Source of the DNA: Teredinibacter waterburyi
GTDB lineage: Bacteria > Pseudomonadota > Gammaproteobacteria > Pseudomonadales > Cellvibrionaceae
Length of the DNA: 64,000 nt
NCBI RefSeq assembly: GCF_001922985.1
Contig: NZ_MRUH01000123.1
Location: 122,256 to 186,255 of the forward strand
Direction: 5' to 3'
A model generated the notes under the pieces. The model did no database searches. It was not told the DNA's origin and was given only the letters and a program-made list of their open reading frames with translations. Shown here piece by piece: positions 46,745 through 57,298 of this stretch (the stretch's first letter is position 1; the number at the start of each line of letters is the position of its first letter). The translations under genes and the position numbers were made by a program.

Positions 46745-47977
46745 GTGGGTCGTACAAGAGTTGTGGTAACCGGATTGGGAATGGTCACTTCCGTCGGTCA
46801 CAATGTGAATGATACTTGGCGCGCTATATTGGCCGGTCAAAGTGGAGTTCGCCCTATAACATCATTTGACGTTGAAGCCTTCGGTACAAAGATTAGTGCG
46901 TCGGTTAAAGATTTGGATCTTGAGCCTTATCTAGATGCAAAAGAAGCGCGCAAAATGGATTTGTTTATCCAGTATGGAATGGTTGCAGGTATTCAGGCTG
47001 TTGAAGATTCCGGCATTGAAGTTACCCCCGAAAACGCCGCTCGTATTGGCTGTGTAATTGGTTCCGGTATTGGCGGGCTAGGCTCGATCGAAGATACTGC
47101 AATTACCATTCGCGATCGCGGGCCACGTCGTGTTTCCCCATTTTTTGTTCCCGGCGCGATTATTAATATGATTGCCGGTAACCTTTCTATTCGTTACGGC
47201 TTTAAGGGTATTAATCTAGCTGTAACGACTGCCTGTACAACCGGCACTCACAGTATTGGCCTAGCCGCACGCGAAATTATGTATGGTGCAGCAGACGTTA
47301 TGATTGCTGGTGGTGCAGAGATGGCTACAACCCCTGTGGGTATCGGCGGCTTCGGTGCCGCGCGCGCTTTGTCAAAGCGCAACGACGACCCCGAGCGTGC
47401 CAGTCGGCCATGGGACAAAGGTCGCGATGGTTTCGTACTTGGCGATGGCGCAGGCATTATGGTGCTCGAAAGTTACGAGCATGCCAAAAAGCGCGGCGCA
47501 AAAATTTATGCAGAATTAAAAGGGTTTGGCACCAGCGGCGACGCATATCACATTACTTCGCCCTCTGGTGAAGGTGCTGAATTGTCGATGCGCAATGCAC
47601 TCCGCGACGCCAGTTTAAATGCCGATGCCGTCGATTATATTAATGCGCATGGCACCTCAACGCCGGCCGGCGATGCCGCTGAATGTGGCGCCGTTAAAGG
47701 CGTTTTCGGTGCGCATGCGCAAAAGCTTGCGGTGAGTTCCACCAAGTCGATGATTGGTCACTTGCTCGGCGCCGCTGGCGCAGTAGAAGCGATATTTTCT
47801 GTATTGGCGATTCGTGATCAAGTGGCGCCGCCAACCATTAATCTCGATGAGCCGGACGAAGGTTTCGATTTGAATTTTGTGCCGCACAAAGCACAAGAAA
47901 TGAAAATCGAAACGGCGGTTAGTAATTCTTTCGGCTTCGGTGGTACTAACGGAACTTTGTTATTTACCAAAGTTTAA
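46745..47977 (+). CDS. fabF: 3-oxoacyl-ACP synthase II
   Basis: A 410-residue condensing enzyme of fatty-acid elongation. The nucleophile is in the [12 protein letters not shown] segment (Cys) and the catalytic histidines in [15 protein letters not shown] and [14 protein letters not shown]. It starts with GTG at 46745 after the ribosome site GGAGGA. FabF is needed for the palmitoleate-to-vaccenate step and for temperature control of membrane lipids. Confidence 0.97.
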   Translation: MGRTRVVVTGLGMVTSVGHNVNDTWRAILAGQSGVRPITSFDVEAFGTKISASVKDLDLEPYLDAKEARKMDLFIQYGMVAGIQAVEDSGIEVTPENAARIGCVIGSGIGGLGSIEDTAITIRDRGPRRVSPFFVPGAIINMIAGNLSIRYGFKGINLAVTTACTTGTHSIGLAAREIMYGAADVMIAGGAEMATTPVGIGGFGAARALSKRNDDPERASRPWDKGRDGFVLGDGAGIMVLESYEHAKKRGAKIYAELKGFGTSGDAYHITSPSGEGAELSMRNALRDASLNADAVDYINAHGTSTPAGDAAECGAVKGVFGAHAQKLAVSSTKSMIGHLLGAAGAVEAIFSVLAIRDQVAPPTINLDEPDEGFDLNFVPHKAQEMKIETAVSNSFGFGGTNGTLLFTKV

Positions 47978-48001
47978 TTCTTCTCAAATCGGGTGCGCAC
48001 C

Positions 48002-48895
48002 ATGACATTGGGGCAGCATGAATGCTTGTTTTTAAACGGCAAACAGCTTGCCCCAGATGGTGCTACCAGTTCCTACTCTGATCGCGGCTTTTTGTTGGGC
48101 GATGGCGTATTCGAAACGTTACGCTTCCAGCTGGGCGGCTTTCCATTCTTAGATTACCATCTAGATAGGCTAGCAAAGGGCTGTACGCTTTTAGGCATCT
48201 CGCTCGATATTAGCCAATTGCGGCGGGAGCTCGATGCGTTTAGCCTAGCTGTTGGTAACGACAACGTTCAATCAAATATAAAAGACGGAATTGCTCGTAT
48301 CACCTGTACGCGGGGTGTCGGCGGTCGCGGTAATTATTTCTCCGCAAATCTCGAGCCTAGCAGGGTGTTACAGTTTCGGCCTACAAATATTCTGGGTTGG
48401 CTGCAGCCTCCTGTTGATGTTGTTAGCGCTAGTCATCGGCTGTCCGATAATCCCGCGTTAGCTGGGCTAAAGCATTTATCGCGGCTCGATTATTCGCTGG
48501 CAGTGTCGCGCTCAAAGCCGCAAGATAATCAAGAGTTGCTACTTTTAGACAGTCGTGACTGCTTAGTTGAAACGGTACACCATAATATTTTTGTGAAACA
48601 GGGCGAAAATTTGTTAACCCCAACAATTCAGCGCGTCGGTGTTGCCGGCGTAATGCGGCGGTTGGTGATAGAAAACTGTTCTGCAGCGGCGTTACCCAAT
48701 ATTGTCGAGACGGATATTAGCCTCGCTCAGCTACGCGCTTGCGACTACGCCTTTTTGACAAATGCCGCACGCGGCATTGTGCCGATCGCGAGTATTGATG
48801 GAAAAAATTGCGGCAGCGGTGATACATCTGAAATGGCTCTTATCGCTGAGCAAGTTTCGAATATGGCGAATAGGCTTCGGGTCGCACAGGCTTAA
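48002..48895 (+). CDS. pabC: Aminodeoxychorismate lyase
   Basis: Class IV PLP enzyme releasing pyruvate from 4-amino-4-deoxychorismate to give p-aminobenzoate for folate. It has SDRGFLLGDGVFETLR at the N-terminus, the PLP-lysine in GLKHLSRLDYSLA and the ETVHHNIFVKQG segment. The frame opens at GTG 47993; the ATG at 48002 is an equal or better choice, giving 297 residues. It lies in the conserved fabF-pabC-mltG-tmk order. Confidence 0.92.
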   Translation: MTLGQHECLFLNGKQLAPDGATSSYSDRGFLLGDGVFETLRFQLGGFPFLDYHLDRLAKGCTLLGISLDISQLRRELDAFSLAVGNDNVQSNIKDGIARITCTRGVGGRGNYFSANLEPSRVLQFRPTNILGWLQPPVDVVSASHRLSDNPALAGLKHLSRLDYSLAVSRSKPQDNQELLLLDSRDCLVETVHHNIFVKQGENLLTPTIQRVGVAGVMRRLVIENCSAAALPNIVETDISLAQLRACDYAFLTNAARGIVPIASIDGKNCGSGDTSEMALIAEQVSNMANRLRVAQA

Positions 48896-48949
48896 GTTTA
48901 AAGCTCAATTAGTTTCACACACGCTTAGTTTTATATAGGCATTGATTAA

Positions 48950-50041
48950 ATGATGACGAAAAAAAGTGTCTATTGGTTGTGTTTAGGCCTAGTAATGTCT
49001 GCTTTTTTAGCGGTATCGGCATCGGTTTATTTTTGTTATAGCTGGTTGCACACGCCGATAGCGACGATTTCCCGTGGTCAATCTATTGATGTTCCCAAAG
49101 GTACTTCGTTATATCGCGTTGCGGCAAAGCTTAATAGTGACGGTGTTCTTGAGTGGCCGCGGGTCTGGGTGCAATACGCGAAGCTCAAGTCGTTAACCTT
49201 AATTAAAGCCGGTGAGTATCAAATTACAGCTGGTGTTTCACCGGTGGATATCCTGCATCAGTTACATGCTGGCAATGTCGTTAAGTATCACGTTACGCTT
49301 GTGGAGGGCCTCACAGCGCAACAATATCTGCAGTATTTGCAGCTTCAGCCGAAGCTTATCCATAAGGTCGAAGCGTCACCTACCGAAGCGTTATTAAAGC
49401 AATTAAATCTAGATGGCGCGCACGCGGAAGGTTGGTTTTTCCCTGACACCTATCAATTTATTAAGGGCGACAGCGATGCCGATATTTTGACTCGTGCTTT
49501 TAATAAAATGCAGCAGGTGCTACAGGAGGAATGGCTGCAGCGAGCCGAGAATTTACCCTACAAGACACCGTATGACGCGCTGATTATGGCTTCTATCGTT
49601 GAAAAAGAAACGGGCGTAGGTTACGAGCGCGATATGATTGCTGGTGTGTTCGTACGTCGCTTAGAAAAAAACATGCGTTTGCAAACCGACCCGACAGTCA
49701 TCTACGGTATGGGCGATAGCTATAGTGGTAACCTGCGACGCTCTGATTTGAAAACGCCGACACCGTACAATACTTACACCAACAAAGGGCTGCCGCCAAC
49801 GCCAATTGCAATGCCTGGGCGTGAGGCCATTTATGCCGCCTTGCATCCTGCGGCTGGTAGTGAATTATATTTTGTTGCGCGCGGTGATGGAACGCATCAG
49901 TTTTCTGACACATTGGAAGAACACGAAAAAGCTGTTCAACAGTATCAAAAAAAGCGTACCAAGAATTATCGTTCGGCTCCGCCAGTGGTAATTGAAGATG
50001 CGGTAAACGATGTTATCACTAGGCAAGAAAACTCGGAGTAA
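48950..50041 (+). CDS. mltG: Endolytic peptidoglycan transglycosylase MltG
   Basis: A 363-residue protein with one N-terminal membrane segment ([25 protein letters not shown]) and a periplasmic YceG domain. The catalytic glutamate is in [21 protein letters not shown], followed by [13 protein letters not shown] and [17 protein letters not shown]. It cleaves nascent glycan strands and helps set their length. Standard length and cluster position. Confidence 0.96.
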   Translation: MMTKKSVYWLCLGLVMSAFLAVSASVYFCYSWLHTPIATISRGQSIDVPKGTSLYRVAAKLNSDGVLEWPRVWVQYAKLKSLTLIKAGEYQITAGVSPVDILHQLHAGNVVKYHVTLVEGLTAQQYLQYLQLQPKLIHKVEASPTEALLKQLNLDGAHAEGWFFPDTYQFIKGDSDADILTRAFNKMQQVLQEEWLQRAENLPYKTPYDALIMASIVEKETGVGYERDMIAGVFVRRLEKNMRLQTDPTVIYGMGDSYSGNLRRSDLKTPTPYNTYTNKGLPPTPIAMPGREAIYAALHPAAGSELYFVARGDGTHQFSDTLEEHEKAVQQYQKKRTKNYRSAPPVVIEDAVNDVITRQENSE

Positions 50042-50049
50042 GTACGCTA

Positions 50050-50694
50050 ATGTTACAAGCACAAAAGCGCGGATTATTTTTATCTGTCGAAGGTACTGAG
50101 GGCGTAGGTAAGTCTACCAATATTAATTTAATCGAAAATTTTTTACGTGATCGCAGTATTGATTTAGTCGTTACACGTGAACCCGGTGGCACGCCTCTCG
50201 CGGAAGAGTTGCGAGAAATTTTGTTAGCCAATCGAGACGAGGCGTTCGACCCAACGGCCGAACTTCTTACCGTGTTTGCGGCCCGCGCTCAGCATCTAAA
50301 CACGGTAATTGAGCCGGCGTTGGCTGCTGGGCGCTGGGTGTTGTGTGATCGTTTTACCGATGCGACTTTTGCGTATCAAGGCGCAGGCCGAAGATTGTCA
50401 CAAGAGGTAATCGCACAGTTGGAAAAACTGGTGCAAGGCGATCGTCAGCCGGATAAAACCTTTCTTCTAGATATCGATGTGGAGCTTGGTTTACAGAGGG
50501 CGCGCGCGCGCGCTGAGCTGGATAGATTTGAACAGGAGCAGCTGGCTTTTTTCGAGCGGGTGCGAGACTGCTACCAACAGCGTGCGGTCGCCGATCCGCA
50601 GCGCTTTGTTGTCATCGATGCAGGGCAAACGCTAGAGTCGGTGCAAGCGGATCTACTTGCCGAACTAGAGCGTCTGCTCGAGCGTGTTTTATGA
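50050..50694 (+). CDS. tmk: Thymidylate kinase
   Basis: A 214-residue kinase converting dTMP to dTDP. It has P-loop GTEGVGKST, the [15 protein letters not shown] motif and the [15 protein letters not shown] motif. It overlaps holB by four bases (ATGA), so translation is coupled. Confidence 0.97.
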   Translation: MLQAQKRGLFLSVEGTEGVGKSTNINLIENFLRDRSIDLVVTREPGGTPLAEELREILLANRDEAFDPTAELLTVFAARAQHLNTVIEPALAAGRWVLCDRFTDATFAYQGAGRRLSQEVIAQLEKLVQGDRQPDKTFLLDIDVELGLQRARARAELDRFEQEQLAFFERVRDCYQQRAVADPQRFVVIDAGQTLESVQADLLAELERLLERVL

Positions 50695-51686
50695 GTGTGC
50701 TAGCCATGCCGCCATATCCGTGGCAAATAGCGCAATGGCAAAGTTTTACGGCTCAGTTGCGCAACAACACCTTGCCTCATGGGTTATTGATTACCGGTAG
50801 CAAAGGGCTCGGCTTAGAAAAGCTTGGTCAAGCGATGGGGCAGTATTTGTTGTGTTTGGCACCTATCGATGAAAGTGCCTGTGGAAGATGTAAAGCATGC
50901 CATTTATTGTCGGCCGGTAGTCATCCCGATTTTGTTGAGATTCACCCAGAAGAAAAGTCGCGTCAGATTAAGGTTGATCAAGTTAGGTCTGTTAACGAGT
51001 TTATGTCTAAGACGGCCCAGCAGGGCGGGCGCAAGGTTGTCGTCTTGTACCCAGTTGAAGCAATGAACGCCAATGCGGCCAATGCTTTACTTAAATCTCT
51101 AGAAGAGCCGTCAAACGACACCATTTTAGTGCTGGTTAGCCTTGAACCGAGTCGCGTTTTGCCGACGATCCGCAGTCGTTGCGCTATTATCCCGATGGGA
51201 ATTCCTGCGGCAGCCGTGGCTTCGGAGTGGTTGCAGTCCATGGGCGTTGAAGACTCCGTCAGTTTGCTCAATGACGCCGGCGGCGCGCCGCTAACGGCCA
51301 TGCTGTGGTGGCAAGATGGAGTAGTCGATAACCGCCGAGTAATGTGCGAAAGTCTCGCATCGTTAAGTTGCGGAACTAAGACCACGGCTGCACTGGCTGT
51401 GGAGTGGAAGAATTATCCGCTGGACGAAATAGTCGCCACACTCATTTCTTGGGTAGAGCGTTTAGTTAAAGTGAAAATGGGCTCGGTCGAGCCTGACGCA
51501 GGTGTAGCGCGAGAGTGGGCAGAACTGCATTCAGCTTTTGATGCGGTGCCACTGGAGGCATTGTTTCGCTATCGAGACAGTCTATGCCAGCGGAAAAAAC
51601 TGTTGTCTAGCGGCGCTAATGTGAACGCTCAGCTAGGCTTGGAAGAAACCCTATTAGATTGGCAGTTATTGGCTCGCCTACGCTAG
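50691..51686 (+). CDS. holB: DNA polymerase III delta prime subunit
   Basis: A 331-residue clamp-loader subunit. It has an AAA-like domain with the degenerate P-loop [11 protein letters not shown], the zinc-binding cluster [17 protein letters not shown], and the SRC motif IRSRCAII. Delta prime does not hydrolyse ATP, consistent with the altered P-loop. It overlaps tmk; 369 bases follow before pilZ. Confidence 0.95.
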   Translation: MSVLAMPPYPWQIAQWQSFTAQLRNNTLPHGLLITGSKGLGLEKLGQAMGQYLLCLAPIDESACGRCKACHLLSAGSHPDFVEIHPEEKSRQIKVDQVRSVNEFMSKTAQQGGRKVVVLYPVEAMNANAANALLKSLEEPSNDTILVLVSLEPSRVLPTIRSRCAIIPMGIPAAAVASEWLQSMGVEDSVSLLNDAGGAPLTAMLWWQDGVVDNRRVMCESLASLSCGTKTTAALAVEWKNYPLDEIVATLISWVERLVKVKMGSVEPDAGVAREWAELHSAFDAVPLEALFRYRDSLCQRKKLLSSGANVNAQLGLEETLLDWQLLARLR

Positions 51687-52055
51687 GTTTAGCTTTTCGA
51701 TTGGCGCTTCTTACTTATGTGTTCATTATTGCGGCTGTAACCCTAGAAACTAGACACCTACTGGTAGATTGTCTATCGTAGCGGCGCGCGACGCTATTGC
51801 TAGCTAAACTTTCCTCAAAAACAGGCTAAACTTAATCGGCATTACGGTTTTTGACTCAGGATTCCTTTAAACTGTCGGCAGTCAAGGTCGACAATTTGAC
51901 ATAAGTTTCGCTTGGTCAATTCAAGTATAGCGCTTCTGATATTTGTCGAGCCGCGGGACCCAGCTTTAGGGTTGAACAGCTGGTTCTAGCTAGCAGCATT
52001 AAATTTTGAAGGTGTATCGGCTTATATCTGGCGTAAACAACACAGTGGAGTTTTG
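51687..52055 (+). other. Intergenic region between holB and pilZ
   Basis: No gene or RNA is recognised in these 369 bases. TTGACA at 51895 is a possible -35 box, but no -10 box stands at the right distance. A pilZ ribosome site (GTGGAG) ends the region. Confidence 0.4.
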
Positions 52056-52409
52056 ATGAAAGGTTTAGGTGGCGCAGCCCGCAATGGCATTCTTTCGTTA
52101 ACCATTCGCGATAAGGCGGTTTTGTACGCAGCTTATATGCCGTTTGTGCGGCACGGCGGTTTGTTTATTCCTACCAACAAGACATATAGCCTTGGTGACG
52201 AGGTATTTATGTTGTTAAGCCTGATGGATGAGCCCGAAAAAATTCCAGTTGCAGGTAAAGTGGTGTGGATAACGCCGAAGGGCGCTCAAGGTAATCGAGC
52301 TGCAGGTATTGGCGTGCAGTTTAGTAGTGAAGATGATATCGCTTCAAAAAAGATCGAAACCTATCTTGCAGGATCAATAGAGTCAGACCGACCCACTCAT
52401 ACCATGTAA
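52056..52409 (+). CDS. pilZ: PilZ-domain protein, type IV pilus assembly type
   Basis: A 117-residue protein matching the PilZ of Pseudomonas (ILSLTIRDKAVLYAAYMPFVRHGGLFIPTNKTYSLGDEVFMLL), which lacks the c-di-GMP-binding arginine motif and instead works in pilus biogenesis with PilB and FimX. The ATG at 52056 has GGAG five bases upstream. The holB-pilZ-tatD order is that of Pseudomonas. No other pilus gene is in the window. Confidence 0.9.
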   Translation: MKGLGGAARNGILSLTIRDKAVLYAAYMPFVRHGGLFIPTNKTYSLGDEVFMLLSLMDEPEKIPVAGKVVWITPKGAQGNRAAGIGVQFSSEDDIASKKIETYLAGSIESDRPTHTM

Positions 52410-52499
52410 TTTAAATCACAAAACTTGTTCAATTCCTGCGTTTAGGTGTATGCCTAACGCTGGCAATTGGCCGCGTACTTACACGTAAAAGCTTTAATT

Positions 52500-53303
52500 A
52501 TGATTGTAGATTCCCACTGTCACTTAGACCGCCTTGAATTGTCCCGTTACCCTGACGGTTTGGCTGGGGCTATCGCCGCTGCAAATGAGGCCGGCGTTAG
52601 TGAAATGTTGTGCGTGTGTATCAGCGATGAAAACCGTCAAGCGGTGTTGGATATTGCCGCAGCCTACCCAAACATCTATGCATCCGTAGGTATTCATCCT
52701 ACCGACGTGAGCGATGAAGTTGTATCGGTGGAGACACTTATCGAATGGTCGCGAGCTGCCAAAGTAGTCGCCCTTGGTGAATCGGGGTTGGATTACCATT
52801 ACAGCGCTGACAATGCAGACAATCAAAAACAAAGTTTCTCCAATCATTTAATCGCCGGTGGCCAGCTGGGGTTGCCGATTATTGTACATACCCGAGCAGC
52901 GAAGGAAGATACCATTGCCTTGATCAAAGATTACGGTAGTACCGAATCTGCAGGGGTGATGCATTGTTTTACCGAGAGTTGGGAAATGGCAAAGCAAGCA
53001 CTGGATTTAAACTATTACATATCAATCTCGGGTATCGTTACGTTTAAAAATGCCGATGAGCTGCGAGACGTTACTCGGCAAGTCCCTTTAGATCGCCTGT
53101 TGATCGAAACCGACTCCCCTTATTTGGCTCCGATTCCCTATCGCGGCAAACCGAATGAGCCGAAATATGTTCGTCAAGTCGCCGAATATGTAGCAGAGTT
53201 AAAGGGCGTGACACTTGAGCAGTTGGCCGAGATAACACGCGACAACTTTCATCGCTTATTTTCTCGTGCTGAACAAGCGCGCACCGGTTTAGCTGAGGCT
53301 TAA
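52500..53303 (+). CDS. TatD-family metal-dependent hydrolase (YcfH type)
   Basis: A 267-residue TIM-barrel hydrolase with metal ligands in IVDSHCHLD, the glutamate in ALGESGLDYH, and histidines in IVHTRAA and GVMHCFTES, plus aspartate in LIETDSPYLAP. TatD-family proteins act as nucleases or D-aminoacyl deacylase-like enzymes. The ATG at 52500 gives MIVDSHCHLD, the normal N-terminus; the open frame to 52467 is not needed. It ends the fabF-to-tatD cluster. Confidence 0.93.
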   Translation: MIVDSHCHLDRLELSRYPDGLAGAIAAANEAGVSEMLCVCISDENRQAVLDIAAAYPNIYASVGIHPTDVSDEVVSVETLIEWSRAAKVVALGESGLDYHYSADNADNQKQSFSNHLIAGGQLGLPIIVHTRAAKEDTIALIKDYGSTESAGVMHCFTESWEMAKQALDLNYYISISGIVTFKNADELRDVTRQVPLDRLLIETDSPYLAPIPYRGKPNEPKYVRQVAEYVAELKGVTLEQLAEITRDNFHRLFSRAEQARTGLAEA

Positions 53304-53307
53304 TTTA

Positions 53308-53931
53308 ATGCAACAACAACTAATTACCATGCTTCAATTACAAGAAGCCATGAACCTAAAAGTAAATGCAGATTGGCGCGAGCAGGGGTTTGAATGGTAT
53401 CGCGCGATCTGGGTTGAGTGTGCCGAATTAATGGATCACTACGGTTGGAAGTGGTGGAAGCAGCAAACGCCCGATACCGATCAGGTTGTTTTGGAGCTTA
53501 TCGATATTTGGCACTTCGGATTGAGCTTAATGTTGCTCGAAGTCAAACCTGATCTTGCTGGTTATAGTAAAATCGCTAGCGAGATCGCACCACAGCTACA
53601 TCATGATGAGACTGACTTAGATTTCAAACAGGATTTGGAAGCGTTCACAGAGACTACCTTGCGGACAAAGGCATTTAGTATTCCAGAATTTAATCGTTTA
53701 ATGCTCGGTGTCGGGCTAACGTTTGATCAGCTATTTAGTCGATATGTTGGCAAAAATGTATTGAACATATTTCGCCAAGAGCACGGTTACAAAGAGGGTT
53801 CCTACAGTAAGATCTGGAGCGGTAGGGAAGATAACGAACATTTGATAGAGGCGATTGATAGCCTTGACCAGTCGCGCCCAGACTTACAGCAGGCACTCTA
53901 TTCTGAACTCGAAGCGCGATATCCAAACTGA
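53308..53931 (+). CDS. Dimeric dUTP diphosphatase (dUTPase_2 family)
   Basis: A 207-residue all-helical protein of the MazG/dimeric-dUTPase superfamily. Metal ligands are in WVECAELMDHYGWKWWK (E-x-x-E) and ELIDIWHFGLS (E-x-x-D). These enzymes cleave dUTP, and also dUDP, to dUMP and keep uracil out of DNA; they are known from trypanosomes, Campylobacter and phages and are less usual than the trimeric Dut in gammaproteobacteria. It starts four bases after tatD, so it is probably cotranscribed. Confidence 0.87.
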   Translation: MQQQLITMLQLQEAMNLKVNADWREQGFEWYRAIWVECAELMDHYGWKWWKQQTPDTDQVVLELIDIWHFGLSLMLLEVKPDLAGYSKIASEIAPQLHHDETDLDFKQDLEAFTETTLRTKAFSIPEFNRLMLGVGLTFDQLFSRYVGKNVLNIFRQEHGYKEGSYSKIWSGREDNEHLIEAIDSLDQSRPDLQQALYSELEARYPN

Positions 53932-53995
53932 TATTCATAAATACCCCCATGTGCTGGGCACAGCATAGATATTTAACTAACCACGGAGAATTATC

Positions 53996-54979
53996 GTGAA
54001 AGCACCCGTACGTGTAGCCATTTCCGGCGCAGCAGGCCAAATTAGTTATTCACTTCTATTCCGTATCGCCGCTGGTGATATGTTGGGAAATGACCAGCCA
54101 GTCATTTTGCAGTTACTAGAAATTACTCCTGCGTTAGAGGCGCTTAAAGGCGTTGCTATGGAGTTAGATGACTGTGCATTTCCATTGGTGGATAGCATTA
54201 TCTGTAGCGATGATCCGAACGTTGTATTTAAAGATGCTGATTACGCATTATTAGTTGGCGCCCGCCCGCGTGGCCCAGGTATGGAGCGCAAAGATTTATT
54301 GGAAGCGAATGCCGCAATATTTTCTGTTCAGGGGAAAGCAATTAATGATAATGCTTCCCGTAATATTAAGGTTTTAGTTGTTGGCAACCCTGCAAACACC
54401 AATGCTCTTATTGCTCAGCGCAACGCCCCCGATATCGACCCACGTCAATTTACCGCTATGACGCGTTTAGATCACAACCGAGGTATGTCACAACTTGGTC
54501 ATAAATTGGGTGTGAGCATTAACGACATAACCAAGATGACTATTTGGGGCAATCACTCCTCTACTCAGTACCCAGATTTATTTCATGCCAAGGTTAATGG
54601 TGATGTTGCAATCGATAAGATTGATCGCGACTGGTACGAAGCGACTTACATACCGACGGTCCAGCAGCGCGGAGCAGCTATTATTAAAGCTCGTGGAGCA
54701 TCTAGCGCGGCTTCAGCGGCGAATGCTGCGATCTTCCATGTGCGTGATTGGGCGCTAGGCTCACCGGCTAACGATTGGGTTAGTATGGGTGTTTATAGCG
54801 ACGGTAGCTATGGTATCGAGGAAGGTTTAATCTACTCGTTCCCTTGTGTATGTGAGAATGGTGATTGGAAGATCGTTCAAGGTCTATCAATAGACGAATT
54901 CTCTCAAGCGCGAATGAAGGCAACCGAGGCTGAGTTGCAAGAAGAGCGCGATGCAGTAAAATCTTTATTGCCTGCCTAA
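53996..54979 (+). CDS. mdh: Malate dehydrogenase
   Basis: A 327-residue NAD-dependent enzyme of the cytosolic-type (MDH type 2) subfamily. It has Rossmann motif [27 protein letters not shown] with the substrate arginines, [13 protein letters not shown] and catalytic His in [12 protein letters not shown]. The GTG start at 53996 has GGAGAA upstream. It interconverts malate and oxaloacetate in the citric acid cycle. It is followed by a strong terminator. Confidence 0.96.
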   Translation: MKAPVRVAISGAAGQISYSLLFRIAAGDMLGNDQPVILQLLEITPALEALKGVAMELDDCAFPLVDSIICSDDPNVVFKDADYALLVGARPRGPGMERKDLLEANAAIFSVQGKAINDNASRNIKVLVVGNPANTNALIAQRNAPDIDPRQFTAMTRLDHNRGMSQLGHKLGVSINDITKMTIWGNHSSTQYPDLFHAKVNGDVAIDKIDRDWYEATYIPTVQQRGAAIIKARGASSAASAANAAIFHVRDWALGSPANDWVSMGVYSDGSYGIEEGLIYSFPCVCENGDWKIVQGLSIDEFSQARMKATEAELQEERDAVKSLLPA

Positions 54980-54985
54980 TATCAC

Positions 54986-55017
54986 AAAAGCGGAAATACA
55001 AAGGTATTTCCGCTTTT
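54986..55017 (+). terminator. Terminator after mdh
   Basis: AAAAGCGGAAATAC (54986-54999) and GTATTTCCGCTTTT (55004-55017) form a perfect 14-bp stem with a 4-nt loop, with T residues at the 3' side. Confidence 0.85.
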
Positions 55018-55172
55018 CCCCTATTTATCGATCCCTCGCATTCTTCCCCGCTCGTTACACAGTAAACACTCTTTTTTATTAAATGCGGTTATCCAGTAAG
55101 CCGTTAGTTACGTATAATTATTGTTATTACTTAACGTCCACTTTTAAATTGCAATACGAAAAGGGCACCGCT

Positions 55173-55643
55173 ATGACATTTCCAAAAGTTGGTAATAAAG
55201 CGCCAGTATTTACACTGAAGAACCAAAATGACGAAACTATCAAATTAACCGATTACAAAGGGAAGGCAAACGTCGTTGTCTATTTTTATCCTAAAGCTTC
55301 TACCCCAGGTTGCACTACGCAGGCGTGTGGTATTCGGGATATTAAATCGGAGCTTGCTAAGTTAGATACCAAGGTTTTCGGCATTAGCCCTGATCCTGTA
55401 TCGCGGTTGAAAAACTTTGAAGAGAAGCAAGGTCTAAACTTTGATATTTTGTCTGATGAAGATCATGCGATAGCCGAAAAATACGGCGTATGGGGATTAA
55501 AGAAATTCATGGGCAGAGAGTTTATGGGTATTCTGCGAACGACATTTATTATCGATAAAGAGGGGCGTTTACGTGAAGTAATGGATACGGTAAAAACAAA
55601 AACACATCACGATGACGTTATTGCATGCATTAAAAAATTGTAA
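55173..55643 (+). CDS. bcp: Thioredoxin-dependent peroxiredoxin (Bcp/PrxQ)
   Basis: A 156-residue peroxiredoxin with peroxidatic Cys47 and resolving Cys52 in STPGCTTQACGIRD, the atypical two-cysteine arrangement of Bcp. The frame is open from 55083, but the ATG at 55173 after AAGGG gives the normal N-terminus. It reduces hydrogen and organic peroxides in the cytoplasm. It stands alone with a downstream terminator. Confidence 0.94.
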   Translation: MTFPKVGNKAPVFTLKNQNDETIKLTDYKGKANVVVYFYPKASTPGCTTQACGIRDIKSELAKLDTKVFGISPDPVSRLKNFEEKQGLNFDILSDEDHAIAEKYGVWGLKKFMGREFMGILRTTFIIDKEGRLREVMDTVKTKTHHDDVIACIKKL

Positions 55644-55954
55644 CTGCTGAGAAATAAATCAACTCCCGCCTAAATTCGGTCGCTTCAATTCGTAAAAAGC
55701 CAATGTTAGTACAACATTGGCTTTTTACTTATCAAATCTCATAATTATTCTTTTTATTTTTACAAAATTCAGTAAGATCAAAAGCGTGTCAAAGTGTTCC
55801 TTAACATGCTAATTAGTGTGGATTGGGTAGCCTTCCAAAATTAATGACGCATAAAGTCCCTAGCTGGCGCACTTGATGCTGGTGTCGTGCAGAGCAAAAC
55901 AATAGTTTACGCCTATAAGTAGTTGGCGACCCTAAATCGCTGTTAATAACAAAA
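55644..55954 (+). other. Intergenic region between bcp and the AraC-type gene
   Basis: The first part holds the bcp terminator (55692-55728). The remaining ~225 bases are AT-rich and probably contain the promoter of the regulator gene. No gene or structured RNA was recognised. Confidence 0.45.
55692..55728. terminator. Terminator after bcp
   Basis: GTAAAAAGCCAATGTT (55692-55707) and AACATTGGCTTTTTAC (55713-55728) form a perfect 16-bp inverted repeat with a 5-nt loop and A/T-rich ends, usable in both directions. Confidence 0.88.
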
Positions 55955-56986
55955 ATGCATAAGCGCCAAACCAAAGCGCATAAGGTGAGTGATTTGAAGC
56001 TGATAGCCAGTAGTGGTTTTCATCAGAGCCAGCCAAGGACGATACCCGATATTTCTGATTATGATATGGATAACCCCGTTGAAACCCTAACCTGTTTGTA
56101 CCGAGTGTTAGCCCATGTGCAAGACCTTGATTCGATCAATCAGGGCGTTAGCCTTTTACTAGAGGTAGGATTAAAACGTTTGAAGTTTGATGTGGCCTTG
56201 GTCACTAGGCCTGTATCCGCGCGGGTTTTTGAAGTCTATGCGTGCGCAGGAGGGGGCGATAATTTTTTTGTTGGTCAGCATTTGACCCTAAGTGGTGCAT
56301 TTTGCGAGCAAGTTCTGACTCAAAATGAGACTTGTGCCATCCCCGACACTAGCTTATTTAATGTGCATTCATTAAATGTGGCATATAATAATACACAAGT
56401 GGGTGCGTACCTCGGCACGGTTGTAGATTCTCGTAATACCGACAATGCTGTTTTGTGTTTTCTTTCTTCTGTCGGGAAGGCGGGCGATTTTGCTGTTGAG
56501 GATGTATCTTTTGTTGAGCTACTGGCTGAAGGAGTGGCCTCTATGACTGACCAACACTTAGCACAAGCACAGAAAAAGTTAACCGATCAGGCGATGTTTG
56601 CCCTAGGTTCAATCAAAACTCTAGATGAATACCTCGAACAGGCACGTTTGCCTGAGGTATTTGGGGTGCCTGCACGAGTTGTGGAGGTACTGGAACGCCG
56701 TATTGGACAATCTCCTTTGAGTATTGGCCATATCGCCGAAGAGTTAAATCTATCTAAGCGTACACTTCAAAGGCGGCTCCAGCAGCAAGATGTTAGTTTT
56801 GCTGATCTGCGAGACCAGGTTCGATTCCACTATTCGATTGATTACTTGATAAAGCAGCACCTGAGTATCGATAGTATTTCGGCGTCTTTGGACTTCTCGG
56901 ATCGTACTAGTTTTACCAACGCTTTTAAGCGTTGGACTGGACTTTCCCCGAGTACGTTTAGAAAGCTGTTCCGGGATTACGTGTAG
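55955..56986 (+). CDS. AraC-family transcriptional regulator with GAF-like sensor
   Basis: A 343-residue protein. The middle (about 45-200) resembles a GAF sensor domain, and the C-terminal ~100 residues are an AraC-type double helix-turn-helix (SIGHIAEELNLSKRTLQRRLQQQDVSFADLRDQVR, then DSISASLDFSDRTSFTNAFKRWTGLSPSTFRK). The ligand is unknown. It is flanked by non-coding stretches of about 310 bases on both sides and stands alone, so the neighbours do not show its target. Confidence 0.85.
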   Translation: MHKRQTKAHKVSDLKLIASSGFHQSQPRTIPDISDYDMDNPVETLTCLYRVLAHVQDLDSINQGVSLLLEVGLKRLKFDVALVTRPVSARVFEVYACAGGGDNFFVGQHLTLSGAFCEQVLTQNETCAIPDTSLFNVHSLNVAYNNTQVGAYLGTVVDSRNTDNAVLCFLSSVGKAGDFAVEDVSFVELLAEGVASMTDQHLAQAQKKLTDQAMFALGSIKTLDEYLEQARLPEVFGVPARVVEVLERRIGQSPLSIGHIAEELNLSKRTLQRRLQQQDVSFADLRDQVRFHYSIDYLIKQHLSIDSISASLDFSDRTSFTNAFKRWTGLSPSTFRKLFRDYV

Positions 56987-57298
56987 TTTAGAAATTACGT
57001 AAGTTTTGAACGGTTATTAAACGTCTGTATAAAAACACGGGTGCGCCAGCGCTCGTGTGTTTTGGACTGCGACGGATGGAGCAGGGCGAGATACTTCGCG
57101 GCGAGGGTTGTTAGTATCTCGTTGAGAGCCGCTAGCGAGCTTTCCTAGTAATAGCCATTCGATCTATAAGTATCTTCCCTTATTGCGTCTGTCAGACAAT
57201 ATCTAGCCCTTGACTCTATCTCAAACTCTTGTAGAGTTACCCGCCTCTAAGTATGCCCAGTTTCGGGCTCAATTTAATTTTACTGAGGTCCCTCACCG
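56987..57298 (+). other. Intergenic region before yajC
   Basis: No gene is seen in 312 bases. It contains the candidate yajC promoter at 57210-57237 and a yajC ribosome site (TGAGG). Confidence 0.5.
57210..57237 (+). promoter_or_regulatory. Candidate yajC promoter
   Basis: TTGACT (57210-57215) and TAGAGT (57232-57237) are 16 bases apart and lie about 60 bases upstream of the yajC start. Confidence 0.55.
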
